A stretch of DNA of 64,000 nucleotides from Deltaproteobacteria bacterium (GTDB taxonomy: Bacteria; Myxococcota_A; Polyangia; Polyangiales; Ga0077539), in contig JACRDB010000004.1 of the NCBI GenBank assembly GCA_016218725.1, positions 1 to 64,000 on the forward strand, given 5' to 3'. The notes beneath the pieces were generated by a model. The model worked only from the letters and a program-made list of their open reading frames with translations. It searched no databases and had not been told where the DNA came from. Both the position numbers and the translations under genes were made by a program. Of the stretch, positions 32,290-41,919 are shown piece after piece. The number at the start of each line of letters is the position of its first letter. The stretch's first letter is position 1.

Positions 32290-34605
32290 CTACGCGGTCG
32301 GGGAGGTGGTCGGGCTGCTGGTGGTGGGCTCGTTGGGGTGCGGGGCGTAGTTGTAGCGGCTGTAGTAGTACGACGGAGAGTCGTCCCGCAGGTCCACCGC
32401 GTTGAGCACGCAGCCCACCAGCCGGCTGCCCAGCGTCCGGAGCTGGCGGATCACCATCTGGCCCTGGTCCCGGCGGGTCTTCTTGGTGCGCACCACCAGC
32501 ACCACGCCGTCCACCTGCGGGCCCAGCACCAGGGCGTCGGTCACCGCCGCCACCGGCGACGAGTCGAAGACCACCCGGTCGAACTTCTCCCGCAGGAGGG
32601 CCATCACGTCGCTCGCCTTCTGCGAGTGCAGGAGCTCCGCGGGGTTCGGCGGCACCGGGCCGCACGGCAGGAGGAACAGGTTCGGCACCTCGGTCTCCAG
32701 CACCGCCTCGTCCAGCGTGGCCTCGCCGATGAGCACGCTCGTCAGGCCGATCGGGGGCCGCACCCGGAAGACCTTGTGGATCCTCGGGCGCCGGAGGTCA
32801 CAGTCCACCAGCACCACCCGCTTGCCGCTCTGGGCCAGCGTGGTGGCCAGGCTCACCGCCGTGAAGGTCTTGCCCTCCTGCGGCGACGCCGAGGTCACCA
32901 TCAGCGTCTGGAAGGGCGTGTCCGGCGAGGAGAACAGCAGGTTCGTCCGGATGCTCCGGGCCAGCTCCGCCACCATGGACGTCGGGTGCGAGTGCACCAC
33001 CAGGTCCACGTTCTCCACCGGGGCCTCGGTGTTGGTCGGGTTGCCGTACTGGTAGCGGTACTGGTTCTTCAGCCCGCGGTTGCTCACGTGCGGCAGGTAC
33101 CCCAGGAAGGTCGCCCCGAGGACCTCCTCGATGTCGTCCCGGGAGCGCACCGTGCGGTCCGCCTGCACCGCCAGGAAGGCCGACAGGAGCCCCAGGAGGA
33201 GCCCCACCACCCCGCCCACCAGCAGGCTCGTGGCCACCTTGGGCTTGATCGGCGCCAGCGGCAGGAGCGCCGTGTCCAGCACCGTCATGTTGTTCACCTG
33301 GAGGTCCCGCATGAGGTTGCCCTCGGTGGTGCGCTCCAGCACGATCCCGTAGATCTTCGCGTGGTTGTCCCGCTCGCGCGAGAGCCGCGTGTACAGCACG
33401 TGCTGCTCGTTGAGCTGCACCGCCCGCTGCTCCGCGCCGTACAGCTCCGACCGCACCCCGCCCTCGGCCCGGGAGAGGCTCCGCAGCTCCGCCTCGGCGC
33501 TCCCGCGGATGTTGTGCACCTCGCCCCGCAGGGCCTCCACCAGCTCGTTGGTGCGCGCCCGGGCGCTCTGGAGCTCAATGGAGTTGCCGCCGTAGCGCAC
33601 GCTGAGCGCGGCCTCCTCGCGGAGCACCGCCTCGAGCTGCGTGCGGAGCGTGCCGAGCACCGGGCTCTGGATGAACTCCGGCGCCGTGAGCTGGCTCATC
33701 GCCGCGGACAGCCTGGGCTGCCAGTCCACGCCCCGGGAGCTCTCGCTGCCCACGGCGTTCGGCGGCGGGAGCGCCGCGCGGATGGCCTCCGAGGCCCGCT
33801 GCAGCTCGTTCACCCGGGCCGCCAGGGCGATCCGCCGGGTCTGGAGCTCCGTGAGCGAGTCCGAGAGCTTCTCGATGCGGTTGCCCACGATGTTCCGCTG
33901 GTCCGTGAAGCTGTCCGAGATGATGTTGTGCTCCCGCCGGAACTCCTGGAGCGCGCCCTCGGAGCGGGTGAGGTTGTCCCGCAGCTCGTCGAGCTGGTTC
34001 GAGAGCCAGCGCACCGCGTCCCGGGTGGCGCTCAGCCGGTGGTCCAGGTTCCGGCGGATGTAGACCTCCGCCAGGGTGTTGGCCAGGAGCTGCGCCCGGC
34101 GGGGGCTCTGGTCCTCCACCGTGATGGTCATCAGGCGCGACTCCTTCACCGGGTCCACGCGCGTGCGGGAGATCAACACGTTGGCCGCGTCGGAGAGGGT
34201 CACGCTCCGGAAGCGCGCCCTGCGCTGCGGCGGCACGGAGAGGAAATCCGGGTCGTGCTGGAGCCCGAGCTGCCGCACCACGCCCTCGGCCACCGCCCGG
34301 CTGCGGGCCACGCGGTACTGGGTCTCGTAGTACTCACGGATGTTCCAGTAGGAGCCCACCCCGGAGTTCTCCACCTCCTCCACCTGGCGCCCGAGGGGCC
34401 TCGGGGGGTTGGGCTCGAACTGCACGGTGACCATGGCCGCGTAGATCTTGGGCTGCCGCAGCACCCACAGGGCGTCCAGGCACAGCGCCACGGCCACCAC
34501 GGACAAGATGATCCAACGGTGCTTCCAGAGCGCCCGGAGCTGCTCGACGGGCAGCCCCCCGGTCTCCGGTGCGGGGGTCGCTGGCAATGTGCGGCTGTCA
34601 ATCAC
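32290..34605 (-). CDS. Exopolysaccharide tyrosine autokinase / chain-length regulator (Wzc-type)
   Basis: The 771-residue protein has an N-terminal Wzz-type region with two transmembrane segments (LWKHRWIILSVVAVALCLDAL near 30-50 and LLVGGVVGLLLGLLSAFLAV near 455-480) enclosing a periplasmic coiled coil. A cytoplasmic BY-kinase domain follows, with Walker A SASPQEGKTFTA and Walker A' VVLVDCDLRRP. The tail carries a tyrosine cluster (SYYYSRYNY) of the type that is autophosphorylated. I chose the GTG at 34605 because GAGGAG (complement of 34614-34619) lies just upstream. It probably controls polymer length for the O-antigen ligase-like protein encoded just upstream. Confidence 0.94.
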   Translation of the reverse strand: MIDSRTLPATPAPETGGLPVEQLRALWKHRWIILSVVAVALCLDALWVLRQPKIYAAMVTVQFEPNPPRPLGRQVEEVENSGVGSYWNIREYYETQYRVARSRAVAEGVVRQLGLQHDPDFLSVPPQRRARFRSVTLSDAANVLISRTRVDPVKESRLMTITVEDQSPRRAQLLANTLAEVYIRRNLDHRLSATRDAVRWLSNQLDELRDNLTRSEGALQEFRREHNIISDSFTDQRNIVGNRIEKLSDSLTELQTRRIALAARVNELQRASEAIRAALPPPNAVGSESSRGVDWQPRLSAAMSQLTAPEFIQSPVLGTLRTQLEAVLREEAALSVRYGGNSIELQSARARTNELVEALRGEVHNIRGSAEAELRSLSRAEGGVRSELYGAEQRAVQLNEQHVLYTRLSRERDNHAKIYGIVLERTTEGNLMRDLQVNNMTVLDTALLPLAPIKPKVATSLLVGGVVGLLLGLLSAFLAVQADRTVRSRDDIEEVLGATFLGYLPHVSNRGLKNQYRYQYGNPTNTEAPVENVDLVVHSHPTSMVAELARSIRTNLLFSSPDTPFQTLMVTSASPQEGKTFTAVSLATTLAQSGKRVVLVDCDLRRPRIHKVFRVRPPIGLTSVLIGEATLDEAVLETEVPNLFLLPCGPVPPNPAELLHSQKASDVMALLREKFDRVVFDSSPVAAVTDALVLGPQVDGVVLVVRTKKTRRDQGQMVIRQLRTLGSRLVGCVLNAVDLRDDSPSYYYSRYNYAPHPNEPTTSSPTTSPTA

Positions 34606-34695
34606 CTTGGATGCTCCTCGCCCGGGCGGCTTGTAGCACGCCCGAAGGCCCACCTGCGCCTGCGTCCCCTCCGATGCCCCCGGCGGGCCCTGGAT

Positions 34696-37269
34696 TCAAG
34701 GCCCCAAAGGAGCCGGGGCGGGGGGCTCCACCGGGCTGCGGGCCCCCGGGGCCCTCCCCCGGGCGCACAAGGGCTCCACCGAGGGGTCCTGCTCGCGCTG
34801 CTCCATGAGCACCGTGCAGGCGCTCTCCAGCACCTGACGGTCCCGGAGCCGGGCCGCCACCTGGGCCAGCTCCAGGAGGTATGGGTGCTCCGGCACCGCC
34901 AGGCTCTCGGCCAGGGTAAAGGCCTCCAGCGCACGACGGTCGTTGCCAAAGCCCGCCTCGAAGCGCCCCCGGAGCCCGTGGGCCATGATCCTGCGGTCCA
35001 GGTCCGCCCCGGCCCGCTCCAGGAGCTGGTCCGTGGCGCGGCGCATGGCGGCCACGTCCCCGAGCGCCGCGAAGATGTGACAGCGCTCCAGGAGCAGCGG
35101 GAAGGGGTCGGTCACCCGCAGCGCCCCCTGGTCAAGGATCCTCAGGGCCTGCGTCGGGTTCTGCCGACGACGCTCCACCGAGGCGAGGCACAAGGGACCC
35201 CTCGGGTCCCTCGGCCAGGCCCGCAGGAAGCGCGCGCAGAGCGCCTCGGAGCCCGCCAGGTCCGCCGCCAGGAGGCGCGCCCTGGCCCGGCGCTGGAGCG
35301 CCGCGGGGGACACGGCGTCACGCTCCAGGAGAAGGGTGTCCGCCAGCTCCCCGAAGGCCTCCGGGAGCCCCGGGCGCGTGCCCACGCCCTCCAGGAAGGC
35401 CAGGCCCGACGGGCTCCGGGGAGCGGTGCGCTCCAGCTCGGCCCGGTCAGGGAGGGGCTCCAGCGAGGCCACCAGCGCCGCCAGCGGGCCCACCACCGTG
35501 CGGCTCCGGACCAGGGCCTCGCGGGTCTCCAGGAGCGCCTGGCTCCGCAGCCCCCTCGCGGCGAAGAAGCGCGCCAGCATCACGTGCGGCTGCGCCCAGG
35601 ACGGCGCCAGCTCCAGCGCCCGGGCGATGTACCGCAGGGCGTGCCGGTCCCCCGCGGAGATCGCATAGGACCCTACAAGTAGTCTTGTGTAGGCGTCCGA
35701 CGGGTGTCTCGCAAAGGCTGCCCTCACGGTGGGGCTGGTGTAGGCCGAGGGCTCGGCGCGCAGGGCTCGCTCCAGGCGGTCGCGGTCGGCCTCCGGGGGG
35801 GCGTGGGCGGTGGCCTTGAAGAGCGCCAGGAGCAGCCCCAGGGCCAGGAAGCCCGGGAGGCGGTACACCCGGTTGGTGCGCGGTAGGGGCTTCTTCCACC
35901 CCCGGGCCCGCTGGGCGGCGAGCAGCCCGGCCAGGGCGGCGGCCAGGTACCCTACGCCACCCAGGAAGAGCGAGAAATCCATGAGGTCGTGCAGGAGGAG
36001 CACCAGGAGCGCGCACCAGGTGGCCAGCGTGGAGGCGGGGGCGGTCCTGGGAGGGAACCACTGGCGCAGGGCCTGCACACCCAGCGCCAGCACCACGGCG
36101 GCGGCGGGCACCCCGAAGGCCAGGGCCAGGTCCGCCGGGAGGCTCTCGATCCGGAGGAAGGTCCACTCCGGGTCGAGCTTCCCCAGGGCCGCCACGGCGG
36201 CGTTCAGGCCCCCGGAGCCCACGCCCAGGAGCTCGTGCCCACGCAGGAGACCTAGCGCCCGGCGGATGTTCTCGATCTTGGAGGTGTCCCCGCTCTGGTA
36301 CTCCCGGGCCAGCGAGGCCGAGGCCAGGTACAGCCCCGCCCCCACGATGGACGCCCCGAGGAGCACCCCCACCCAGGGTCTGGCGTCCGCCGAGGCGCGC
36401 AGCTCCCGGGGCTGGGTGTTGTCCGTGATCACCCGGAGGTTGAGCGCCGCAAAGATGGCCACCCCTCCCACCCCCGCGGCCACACCCCCACGGGAGAGGG
36501 TCATGGCGCACACCACCCCACACAGCGCGGCGGCGAGGCCCTCGGCGGTGCGGGTGATGCCCCGGTTGCTCTCCACGGCGCGGCCTAGCCACAGGACGCA
36601 GCCCGCGGCGGCCATGGCCGCGAGGTGGTTGGGGTTGAGGAGCGGGGACAACACCGGCGGGGCGGCGCCCACCGGAGCGTAGAAGCCGTAGAGCCGGTCC
36701 TGGCCGGTGAGGGCGTGGGCCGCGGCGAGACCAGACACCACCAGGGTGGCGGCGGCGGTGAGGTGCTGGAGGACGGGGAGGCCGTCCCTCATGGCCACGC
36801 GCTTGGAGGCGAGATACAGAGCCCCGAGGCCGAGGAGGTAGACAAAATCGCTCAGGCCCGCGCCGGGGTCATAGTGCAGGGGCCTCCAGGCGGCGGCCCG
36901 GTCGATGTTGAAGGGCCACCAGGCCCAGCGGGAGGCGGCCTCGGACACCGGGTCGATCCAGCGCAGGAGCCCTGGAGGGAGGGGCGTGAGGTGAAGCGCG
37001 CTCACGGCCAGGAGGACCCCCCAGGCCTTGAGGGCCGGGTCCCGGGAGACCACCCCGGAGGACACCCCGGACACCGTGAGGGCCGCCGCGGCCAGCACGG
37101 CGAAGAGCGGTACGGTGACGGGAGGCGCGCCCCCGAAGGCCAGCGGGGCCCCGAGGAGCACCGCCCCGAGGAGCCACAGGGCCGAGCGGGTGCGCACCCC
37201 AGGGAGACTTCGGGTCCAGGCGAAGGGAGAACCGGGCGTTTGCACGGAGAGGGCCTCGGAGGATCGCAC
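34696..37269 (-). CDS. O-antigen ligase/polymerase-like membrane protein with TPR-like C-terminus
   Basis: The 857-residue protein starts with GTG. Residues to about 480 contain ten to twelve transmembrane segments with the LLNPNHLAAMAAAG and MTLSRGGVAAGVGG motifs of the Wzy/WaaL O-antigen ligase superfamily. The C-terminal 350 residues are soluble, helical and Ala/Leu/Arg-rich with repeating helix pairs consistent with TPRs (RYIARALELAPSWAQPHVMLARFFAARGLRSQALL). The fusion suggests a periplasmic or cytoplasmic platform for partners. It lies 90 bases upstream of the tyrosine autokinase on the same strand, so together they form a polysaccharide assembly module, though glycosyltransferases and Wzx are not in this window. 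Confidence 0.88.
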   Translation of the reverse strand: MRSSEALSVQTPGSPFAWTRSLPGVRTRSALWLLGAVLLGAPLAFGGAPPVTVPLFAVLAAAALTVSGVSSGVVSRDPALKAWGVLLAVSALHLTPLPPGLLRWIDPVSEAASRWAWWPFNIDRAAAWRPLHYDPGAGLSDFVYLLGLGALYLASKRVAMRDGLPVLQHLTAAATLVVSGLAAAHALTGQDRLYGFYAPVGAAPPVLSPLLNPNHLAAMAAAGCVLWLGRAVESNRGITRTAEGLAAALCGVVCAMTLSRGGVAAGVGGVAIFAALNLRVITDNTQPRELRASADARPWVGVLLGASIVGAGLYLASASLAREYQSGDTSKIENIRRALGLLRGHELLGVGSGGLNAAVAALGKLDPEWTFLRIESLPADLALAFGVPAAAVVLALGVQALRQWFPPRTAPASTLATWCALLVLLLHDLMDFSLFLGGVGYLAAALAGLLAAQRARGWKKPLPRTNRVYRLPGFLALGLLLALFKATAHAPPEADRDRLERALRAEPSAYTSPTVRAAFARHPSDAYTRLLVGSYAISAGDRHALRYIARALELAPSWAQPHVMLARFFAARGLRSQALLETREALVRSRTVVGPLAALVASLEPLPDRAELERTAPRSPSGLAFLEGVGTRPGLPEAFGELADTLLLERDAVSPAALQRRARARLLAADLAGSEALCARFLRAWPRDPRGPLCLASVERRRQNPTQALRILDQGALRVTDPFPLLLERCHIFAALGDVAAMRRATDQLLERAGADLDRRIMAHGLRGRFEAGFGNDRRALEAFTLAESLAVPEHPYLLELAQVAARLRDRQVLESACTVLMEQREQDPSVEPLCARGRAPGARSPVEPPAPAPLGP

Positions 37270-37382
37270 GATGGGGGTGCCTTGTGGGAGAGCGCCCGGA
37301 CCGAGCCATCTTCGCGCCCTGGGACCCTGTGATGCCTCTCCCGGGGGGGTCGTTCACGCCTTCATTGACAAGCCCGGGGGGC

Positions 37383-38516
37383 ATGGGAAACCGTGGGGCC
37401 ATGGCTTCCCTACGGGCCTCGTGGTGGGCCCTCCTGGGCCTCGGGGCTTGCGCGGAGGACCCTCCTCCCGCACCCCCGGTGGTGACCCTGGACACCTACG
37501 ACAGCGCCCTGGCCCGGGCCTTCTGCGAGAGCGTGCGCCGCTGCGGGCTGTCTCGCCCCGAGGAGCAGCTCGCCGCCGTCCTGGGCACCGGCGAGGCCTG
37601 TGAGCGCAGGCTCCGGCCGCTCTTCACGGTCCAGCTCGACGACCTGGCGGGGCTCGTGCGCACCGGCGCCACGCGCTTTGACGGCGTGGCCCTGGAGCGC
37701 TGCGTGGCGCGCATCCGGGTGCGCTGCGCCCTCGGCCGGGAGTTCCTGGAGAACCCCTGCCCGGAGGCCTTCGTCGGCGCCCAGCCCGACGGCACCCCGT
37801 GCTTCCGGAGCGAAGAGTGCCTCCCCGGGAGCTTCTGCCAGAACGGCATCCCGGGCGTCCGTCGCTGCGGTGGGGTGTGCCGCCCAAGGGCCCCCGCCGG
37901 GCGGCAATGCTCGCCAGAGCAGCTGTGTGTGGTGGGGGCCGTGTGCGATCCCCCCTCGGGTGCCTCGGCCCGGTGCCACACCCTGGAGTACGTCACCGAC
38001 GCCTCCGAGGGCTCCATGTGCGGGCTCGTCCGGGGCTCCGACGGCACCCGCCGGAGCGTCTCCTGCGTGGCCGGAGCAGCCTGCTCCAGCCGTCACGGCA
38101 CCGGGGTGTGCACCGCCATCGGGTCCAAGGGTACGCCCTGCGACGCCAGGGTCACCTGCGGGGCGGGCCTCCAGTGCCTCGGCTCGCCGCCCCTGTGCCG
38201 CGAGGTGCCCATCCTGGACACCGTGGGGGAGCCCTGCGATCCGTCGCGGGTCCAGAACCTCTGCAACCCCCTGGAGCGCCTCCAGTGCATCGCCGGGCGC
38301 TGCGCCTCCCTGGGAGACGCCCAGGAAGGCAGCGCCTGCACCGGCGGAGACCTCTCCTGGCGGTCCTGTGAGCGGGGCCTGGCGTGTGACCGCTCCAGCG
38401 CGTCCTGCCGCCAGGCCCTCCCCATGGGCTCGGCCTGCGCCGTCGACGGTGATTGCCTCTCGGGTGACTGCTCGGACACGGACCCCAGGGTGTGCCTCGA
38501 ACGGCTCTGCCGGTAG
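37383..38516 (+). CDS. Cys-rich lipoprotein, myxobacterial type
   Basis: The 377-residue protein has a lipoprotein signal with lipobox LGAC (SLRASWWALLGLGAC). The N-terminal 120 mature residues form an unassigned helical segment with a pair of Cys-containing blocks. The rest has about 30 Cys in short loops (GTPCFRSEECLPGSFCQNG, CSPEQLCVVGAVCD), the EGF-like/Dickkopf-like pattern of secreted myxobacterial proteins. I preferred ATG 37383, but ATG 37401 would work equally well. The protein should sit on the outer membrane, disulfide-bonded. Its function is unknown. It is divergent from the O-antigen ligase gene. Confidence 0.8.
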   Translation: MGNRGAMASLRASWWALLGLGACAEDPPPAPPVVTLDTYDSALARAFCESVRRCGLSRPEEQLAAVLGTGEACERRLRPLFTVQLDDLAGLVRTGATRFDGVALERCVARIRVRCALGREFLENPCPEAFVGAQPDGTPCFRSEECLPGSFCQNGIPGVRRCGGVCRPRAPAGRQCSPEQLCVVGAVCDPPSGASARCHTLEYVTDASEGSMCGLVRGSDGTRRSVSCVAGAACSSRHGTGVCTAIGSKGTPCDARVTCGAGLQCLGSPPLCREVPILDTVGEPCDPSRVQNLCNPLERLQCIAGRCASLGDAQEGSACTGGDLSWRSCERGLACDRSSASCRQALPMGSACAVDGDCLSGDCSDTDPRVCLERLCR

Positions 38517-38549
38517 GGCGCTGTAGGGCGTTGTAGGTTTTTTCCCTAC
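38513..38549. terminator. Bidirectional terminator-like repeat between convergent genes
   Basis: Three tandem 10-base units (GTAGGGCGCT, GTAGGGCGTT, GTAGGTTTTT) run from 38513 to 38542. GTAGGG (38523-38528) can pair with CCCTAC (38544-38549), and a six-T run lies at 38538-38543. The element overlaps the stop codons of both convergent genes, as expected of a shared terminator. Confidence 0.5.
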
Positions 38550-40387
38550 TTCTTCCTACCCAGGAAGGTCTTCATGGAGGCCGGCAGGCGCGAGACCACC
38601 TCGTTGAGCCCGAGGGTGACATAGGAGCGAGCGACCTGCTTCGCGACGGCGGCCTTGGCCTGGAGGGAGTCCGTGCCGGGGCCTTCGAGGCCGAGGGTGC
38701 CGCTCTCGAACTGCTCGCGGGTCTTCCTGCGCTGGAGCTTGCCGCTGGAGGTCTTTGGGACCGTGCCCGTGGGGATGAGCACCACCTTCCAGGCGTTGAG
38801 CCCATGCTGGGCCTGGACGGCCTGGGTGACCTCGCGCCCGAGGGCCTCCAGGGCCTCGTCCGCGGGGCGCTCGCGGGCGCTGTACTCCGCCACGATGACA
38901 AGCTGCTCCGAGGGCGCCCCCTCGGGCTGGCAGGCGAAGGCCACGGCGCTGCCCTTGCGCACGCCGGGGACCTCCTGGGCGGTCCACTCCAGGTCCTGGG
39001 GGTAGTAGTTCCTCCCGTGGACGATGATCATGTCCTTGGCGCGGCCGCAGACGTAGACCTCGCCGCCTGCGGTGTACCCGAGGTCACCGGTGTGGAGCCA
39101 ACCCTCCTTGAAGGCCCCGGCGGTGGCCTCGGCGTTGCCGAAGTACCCGTCGGACACGCTGGGGCCGCGGAACAGGATCTCTCCGAGCTGGCGGTCTTCG
39201 AGCCTCTGGCCTCCTTCGCTCTGGATGGCCACCTCGTGGCCCGGGAGGACGCGCCCGCAGGAGACCACCTCCACGAGCTTGCCGGTGCCGGGGGTATAGG
39301 CGCGGGCCTCGCCCTCGCGGAGGAGCTCCAGGTCCACCGGGTCCACGGGGAGCGCCCCTTTGGCGCTGTTGGCGAAGGAGATGGCCAGCGTGGCCTCGGC
39401 CATGCCGTAGCAGGGCGTGACGGCCCTCGGGTCCACGCCGGCAGCCTTGAACCGCTCGGTGAAGCCCCGGAGCGTCGAGGGCTGGATGGGCTCGGCCCCG
39501 CAGCCGAAGACGCGCATGCGCGAGAGGTCCCAGCTCGCCAGGTCCTTGTCCGTGGCCTTCCGGGCGGTGAGGGCGTAGGCGAAATTGGGCGCGAAGGTGA
39601 GCGTGGCGCGGTGCTGGTGGAGCCTCTCGGGCCACAGGGCCGGGCGCTTGACGAACTCCATGGTGGGCAGGAACACCACGTGGACCGTGTCAAACGCGGG
39701 GGCGATCACGAACCCGATGAGCCCCATGTCGTGGTAGAGCGGCAGCCACGAGAGGCCGATGTCCACGTCGGGGTCGGCCTTCAGGGCCTCGCGCATGATG
39801 CCCCAGCAGTTGCGCTCCAGGTTCCGGTGCGTGACCCGCACGCCCTTGGGGGCCGAGGTGCTCCCGGAGGTGTACTGCAAGAAGCACAGGTCCTCGGGGA
39901 GGACCGCGGGCTCGGAGCCCTCCCTCGGGGCCGTGAGGTCCAGGTCCTCCACCAGGGCCAGGCGCTCGACGGCGCCGGTGTCCAGGGCGCTCCCGAGGAT
40001 GGGGCGCACCTGGCGTGACACCAGCAGCACCCTGGCCCCGGAGGAGGCCACGATGTGCTCGACGTTCTTCACGTAGCTCTCGACCTTGCCGAGGGCCACC
40101 GGCGGGTACATGGGCACCGGGACCACGCCGCCCAGGACGGCCCCGAGGAAGTTCAAGACGAAGTCCTCGGCGCCGGGGATCACCAGGGCCACGCGGTCGC
40201 CCTTGCGCAGGCCCAGGGCATGGAGCGCGGCGGCGCGGGCCCGGACGGCCTCCAGGAGCGAGGCCCAGGTGTAGGGCCGGTCCTCCGTGCGGGGGTCGGC
40301 GAAGGTGAAGCTCGGGCGCTCGCCCCGGTGGAGGGCGGCGTCTCGCAGGGCGTCGGCGACGGTGGCCGACCAGTGGCGCTCGGTCAT
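38546..40387 (-). CDS. Fatty acyl-AMP ligase (FAAL-type adenylating enzyme)
   Basis: The 613-residue protein belongs to the ANL superfamily. The phosphate-binding loop is YTSGSTSAPKGV, close to the STSxPxGV form typical of FAALs, followed by SWLPLYHDMGLIG, the YGMAEAT motif, TGDLG and a C-terminal KTSSGKLQRRKTR with the catalytic lysine. It would activate a fatty acid as acyl-adenylate for loading on a carrier protein. There is no CoA-ligase marker, carrier protein or polyketide gene nearby, so its partner is elsewhere. AAGGAC lies about nine bases before the ATG at 40387. It is divergent from mgtE. Confidence 0.92.
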   Translation of the reverse strand: MTERHWSATVADALRDAALHRGERPSFTFADPRTEDRPYTWASLLEAVRARAAALHALGLRKGDRVALVIPGAEDFVLNFLGAVLGGVVPVPMYPPVALGKVESYVKNVEHIVASSGARVLLVSRQVRPILGSALDTGAVERLALVEDLDLTAPREGSEPAVLPEDLCFLQYTSGSTSAPKGVRVTHRNLERNCWGIMREALKADPDVDIGLSWLPLYHDMGLIGFVIAPAFDTVHVVFLPTMEFVKRPALWPERLHQHRATLTFAPNFAYALTARKATDKDLASWDLSRMRVFGCGAEPIQPSTLRGFTERFKAAGVDPRAVTPCYGMAEATLAISFANSAKGALPVDPVDLELLREGEARAYTPGTGKLVEVVSCGRVLPGHEVAIQSEGGQRLEDRQLGEILFRGPSVSDGYFGNAEATAGAFKEGWLHTGDLGYTAGGEVYVCGRAKDMIIVHGRNYYPQDLEWTAQEVPGVRKGSAVAFACQPEGAPSEQLVIVAEYSARERPADEALEALGREVTQAVQAQHGLNAWKVVLIPTGTVPKTSSGKLQRRKTREQFESGTLGLEGPGTDSLQAKAAVAKQVARSYVTLGLNEVVSRLPASMKTFLGRKK

Positions 40388-40519
40388 GGAATGGGTCCTT
40401 CGGGCGGGACCATACTGCAAGGCGAGGGTGGCCTCCAACGCCCCGGAGGAATCCCACACTTGGCGGTGGACGAGGGGCCCTCGGGGCTGGCACCCTCCGC
40501 ACCGCGTCGGAGGTGAGCG

Positions 40520-41899
40520 ATGCTGGGCCAGCTCCTCAAGCCAGAGTACGAAGAGCTGATCCACGCCCGTAACTGGGACGCCCTCCGGGACGCCTTCGCG
40601 GACCTGGAGCCACCGGACGTGGCCGAGCTCCTGGAGACCGTGTCCCCGCAGGACTCCGCCGTGGTGTTCCGTCTCCTCCCGCGGGACCAGGCCGCGGACA
40701 CCTTCGAGCACCTCCCGCTGGACCGCCAGACACGGCTCATCGAGGTGATGGCCGAGGGGCAGCTCGGCTCCCTCCTGGAGGAGATGGCCCCGGACGACCG
40801 CACGAGGCTCCTGGAAGAGCTCCCGTGGAGGGTCACCCAGCGGCTCCTGAACACGCTCTCCCCCGAGGAGCGGCGCATCGCCGGGGCGCTCCTGGGCTAC
40901 CCCGAGCGCAGCGCGGGGCGCTACATGACCCCGGAGTATGTCTCCTTCCGGGAGGACATGACCGTGGCCGAGGCCCTGGCCCACGTGCGCCGCCACGGAA
41001 AAGACCGCGAGACCCTCAACGTGGTGTACGTGGTGGACAGGGCCGGTTGTCCCGTCCTGGCCGTGCGCCTCGCCACGCTGGTGCTGGCGGACCCTCAGGC
41101 CCGGGTGATGGACCTGGACCACGGGATGCTGGTGAGCATCCCCGCCACGGCCCCCCGCGAGGACGTGGTCGCCGCCTTCGAGAAATACGACCGCGAGGTG
41201 CTGCCCGTGACCGACTCCCGCGGGGCCCTCGTAGGGATCATCACCGTGGACGACGTGCTCGACGTCCAGGCCGAGGAGGCCACCGAGGACATCCACAAGC
41301 TCGGCGGCATGGAGGCCCTGGAGGAGCCCTACCTCACCGCGGACATCCTCACCATGGTGCGCAAGCGCGGCACCTGGCTGGCGCTGCTCCTGGTGGGCGA
41401 GATGCTCACCGCCACGGCGATGGCCTTCTTCGAGCACGACATCGCCCGCGCGGTGGTGCTGACGCTCTTCATCCCGATGATCATCTCGTCGGGAGGCAAC
41501 TCCGGGTCCCAGGCCACGTCACTCATCATCCGGGCCCTGGCCGTGCGCGAGGTGGAGCTCCCCGACTGGTGGAGGGTCTGCCGCCGGGAGGCCCTCTCGG
41601 GGCTGATCCTCGGGGCCTTCCTGGGGCTCATCGGTTTCGTGCGCATCGCCTTCTGGCCCACCGCGGCCGCGGTGTACGGCCCCCACTACCGGCAGGTGGC
41701 CCTGGTGGTGGCGCTCTCCCTCGTGGGGGTGGTGATGTTCGGCACGCTGGCGGGGTCCATGCTCCCGTTCCTCCTGCGGAGGCTCAAGCTGGACCCGGCC
41801 ACGGCCTCGGCGCCCTTCGTCGCCACGCTGGTGGACGTCACCGGGCTCCTGATCTACTTCACCCTGGCCAGCGTGATCCTCAAGGGTACGCTGTTGTAG
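40520..41899 (+). CDS. mgtE: Magnesium transporter MgtE
   Basis: The 459-residue protein has the full MgtE layout: an N-terminal superhelical domain (about 5-130), a CBS pair (about 135-260, [21 protein letters not shown]) and five membrane helices (about 285-459) with the conserved [27 protein letters not shown] pore motif. The cytosolic domains sense Mg2+ and gate the channel. GGAGGTGAGCG precedes the ATG, an excellent ribosome-binding site. The asnS start lies 20 bases downstream, so the genes may be cotranscribed. Confidence 0.96.
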   Translation: MLGQLLKPEYEELIHARNWDALRDAFADLEPPDVAELLETVSPQDSAVVFRLLPRDQAADTFEHLPLDRQTRLIEVMAEGQLGSLLEEMAPDDRTRLLEELPWRVTQRLLNTLSPEERRIAGALLGYPERSAGRYMTPEYVSFREDMTVAEALAHVRRHGKDRETLNVVYVVDRAGCPVLAVRLATLVLADPQARVMDLDHGMLVSIPATAPREDVVAAFEKYDREVLPVTDSRGALVGIITVDDVLDVQAEEATEDIHKLGGMEALEEPYLTADILTMVRKRGTWLALLLVGEMLTATAMAFFEHDIARAVVLTLFIPMIISSGGNSGSQATSLIIRALAVREVELPDWWRVCRREALSGLILGAFLGLIGFVRIAFWPTAAAVYGPHYRQVALVVALSLVGVVMFGTLAGSMLPFLLRRLKLDPATASAPFVATLVDVTGLLIYFTLASVILKGTLL

Positions 41900-41919
41900 G
41901 GTGTGGTATACGGGGCGCC

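Noticed and set aside
32338..35682. Open frame of 1114 codons on the plus strand opposite the polysaccharide genes
   Set aside because: It is antisense to a Wzc-type kinase and a ligase-like gene and shows only Arg/His/Gln-rich shadow sequence without motifs.
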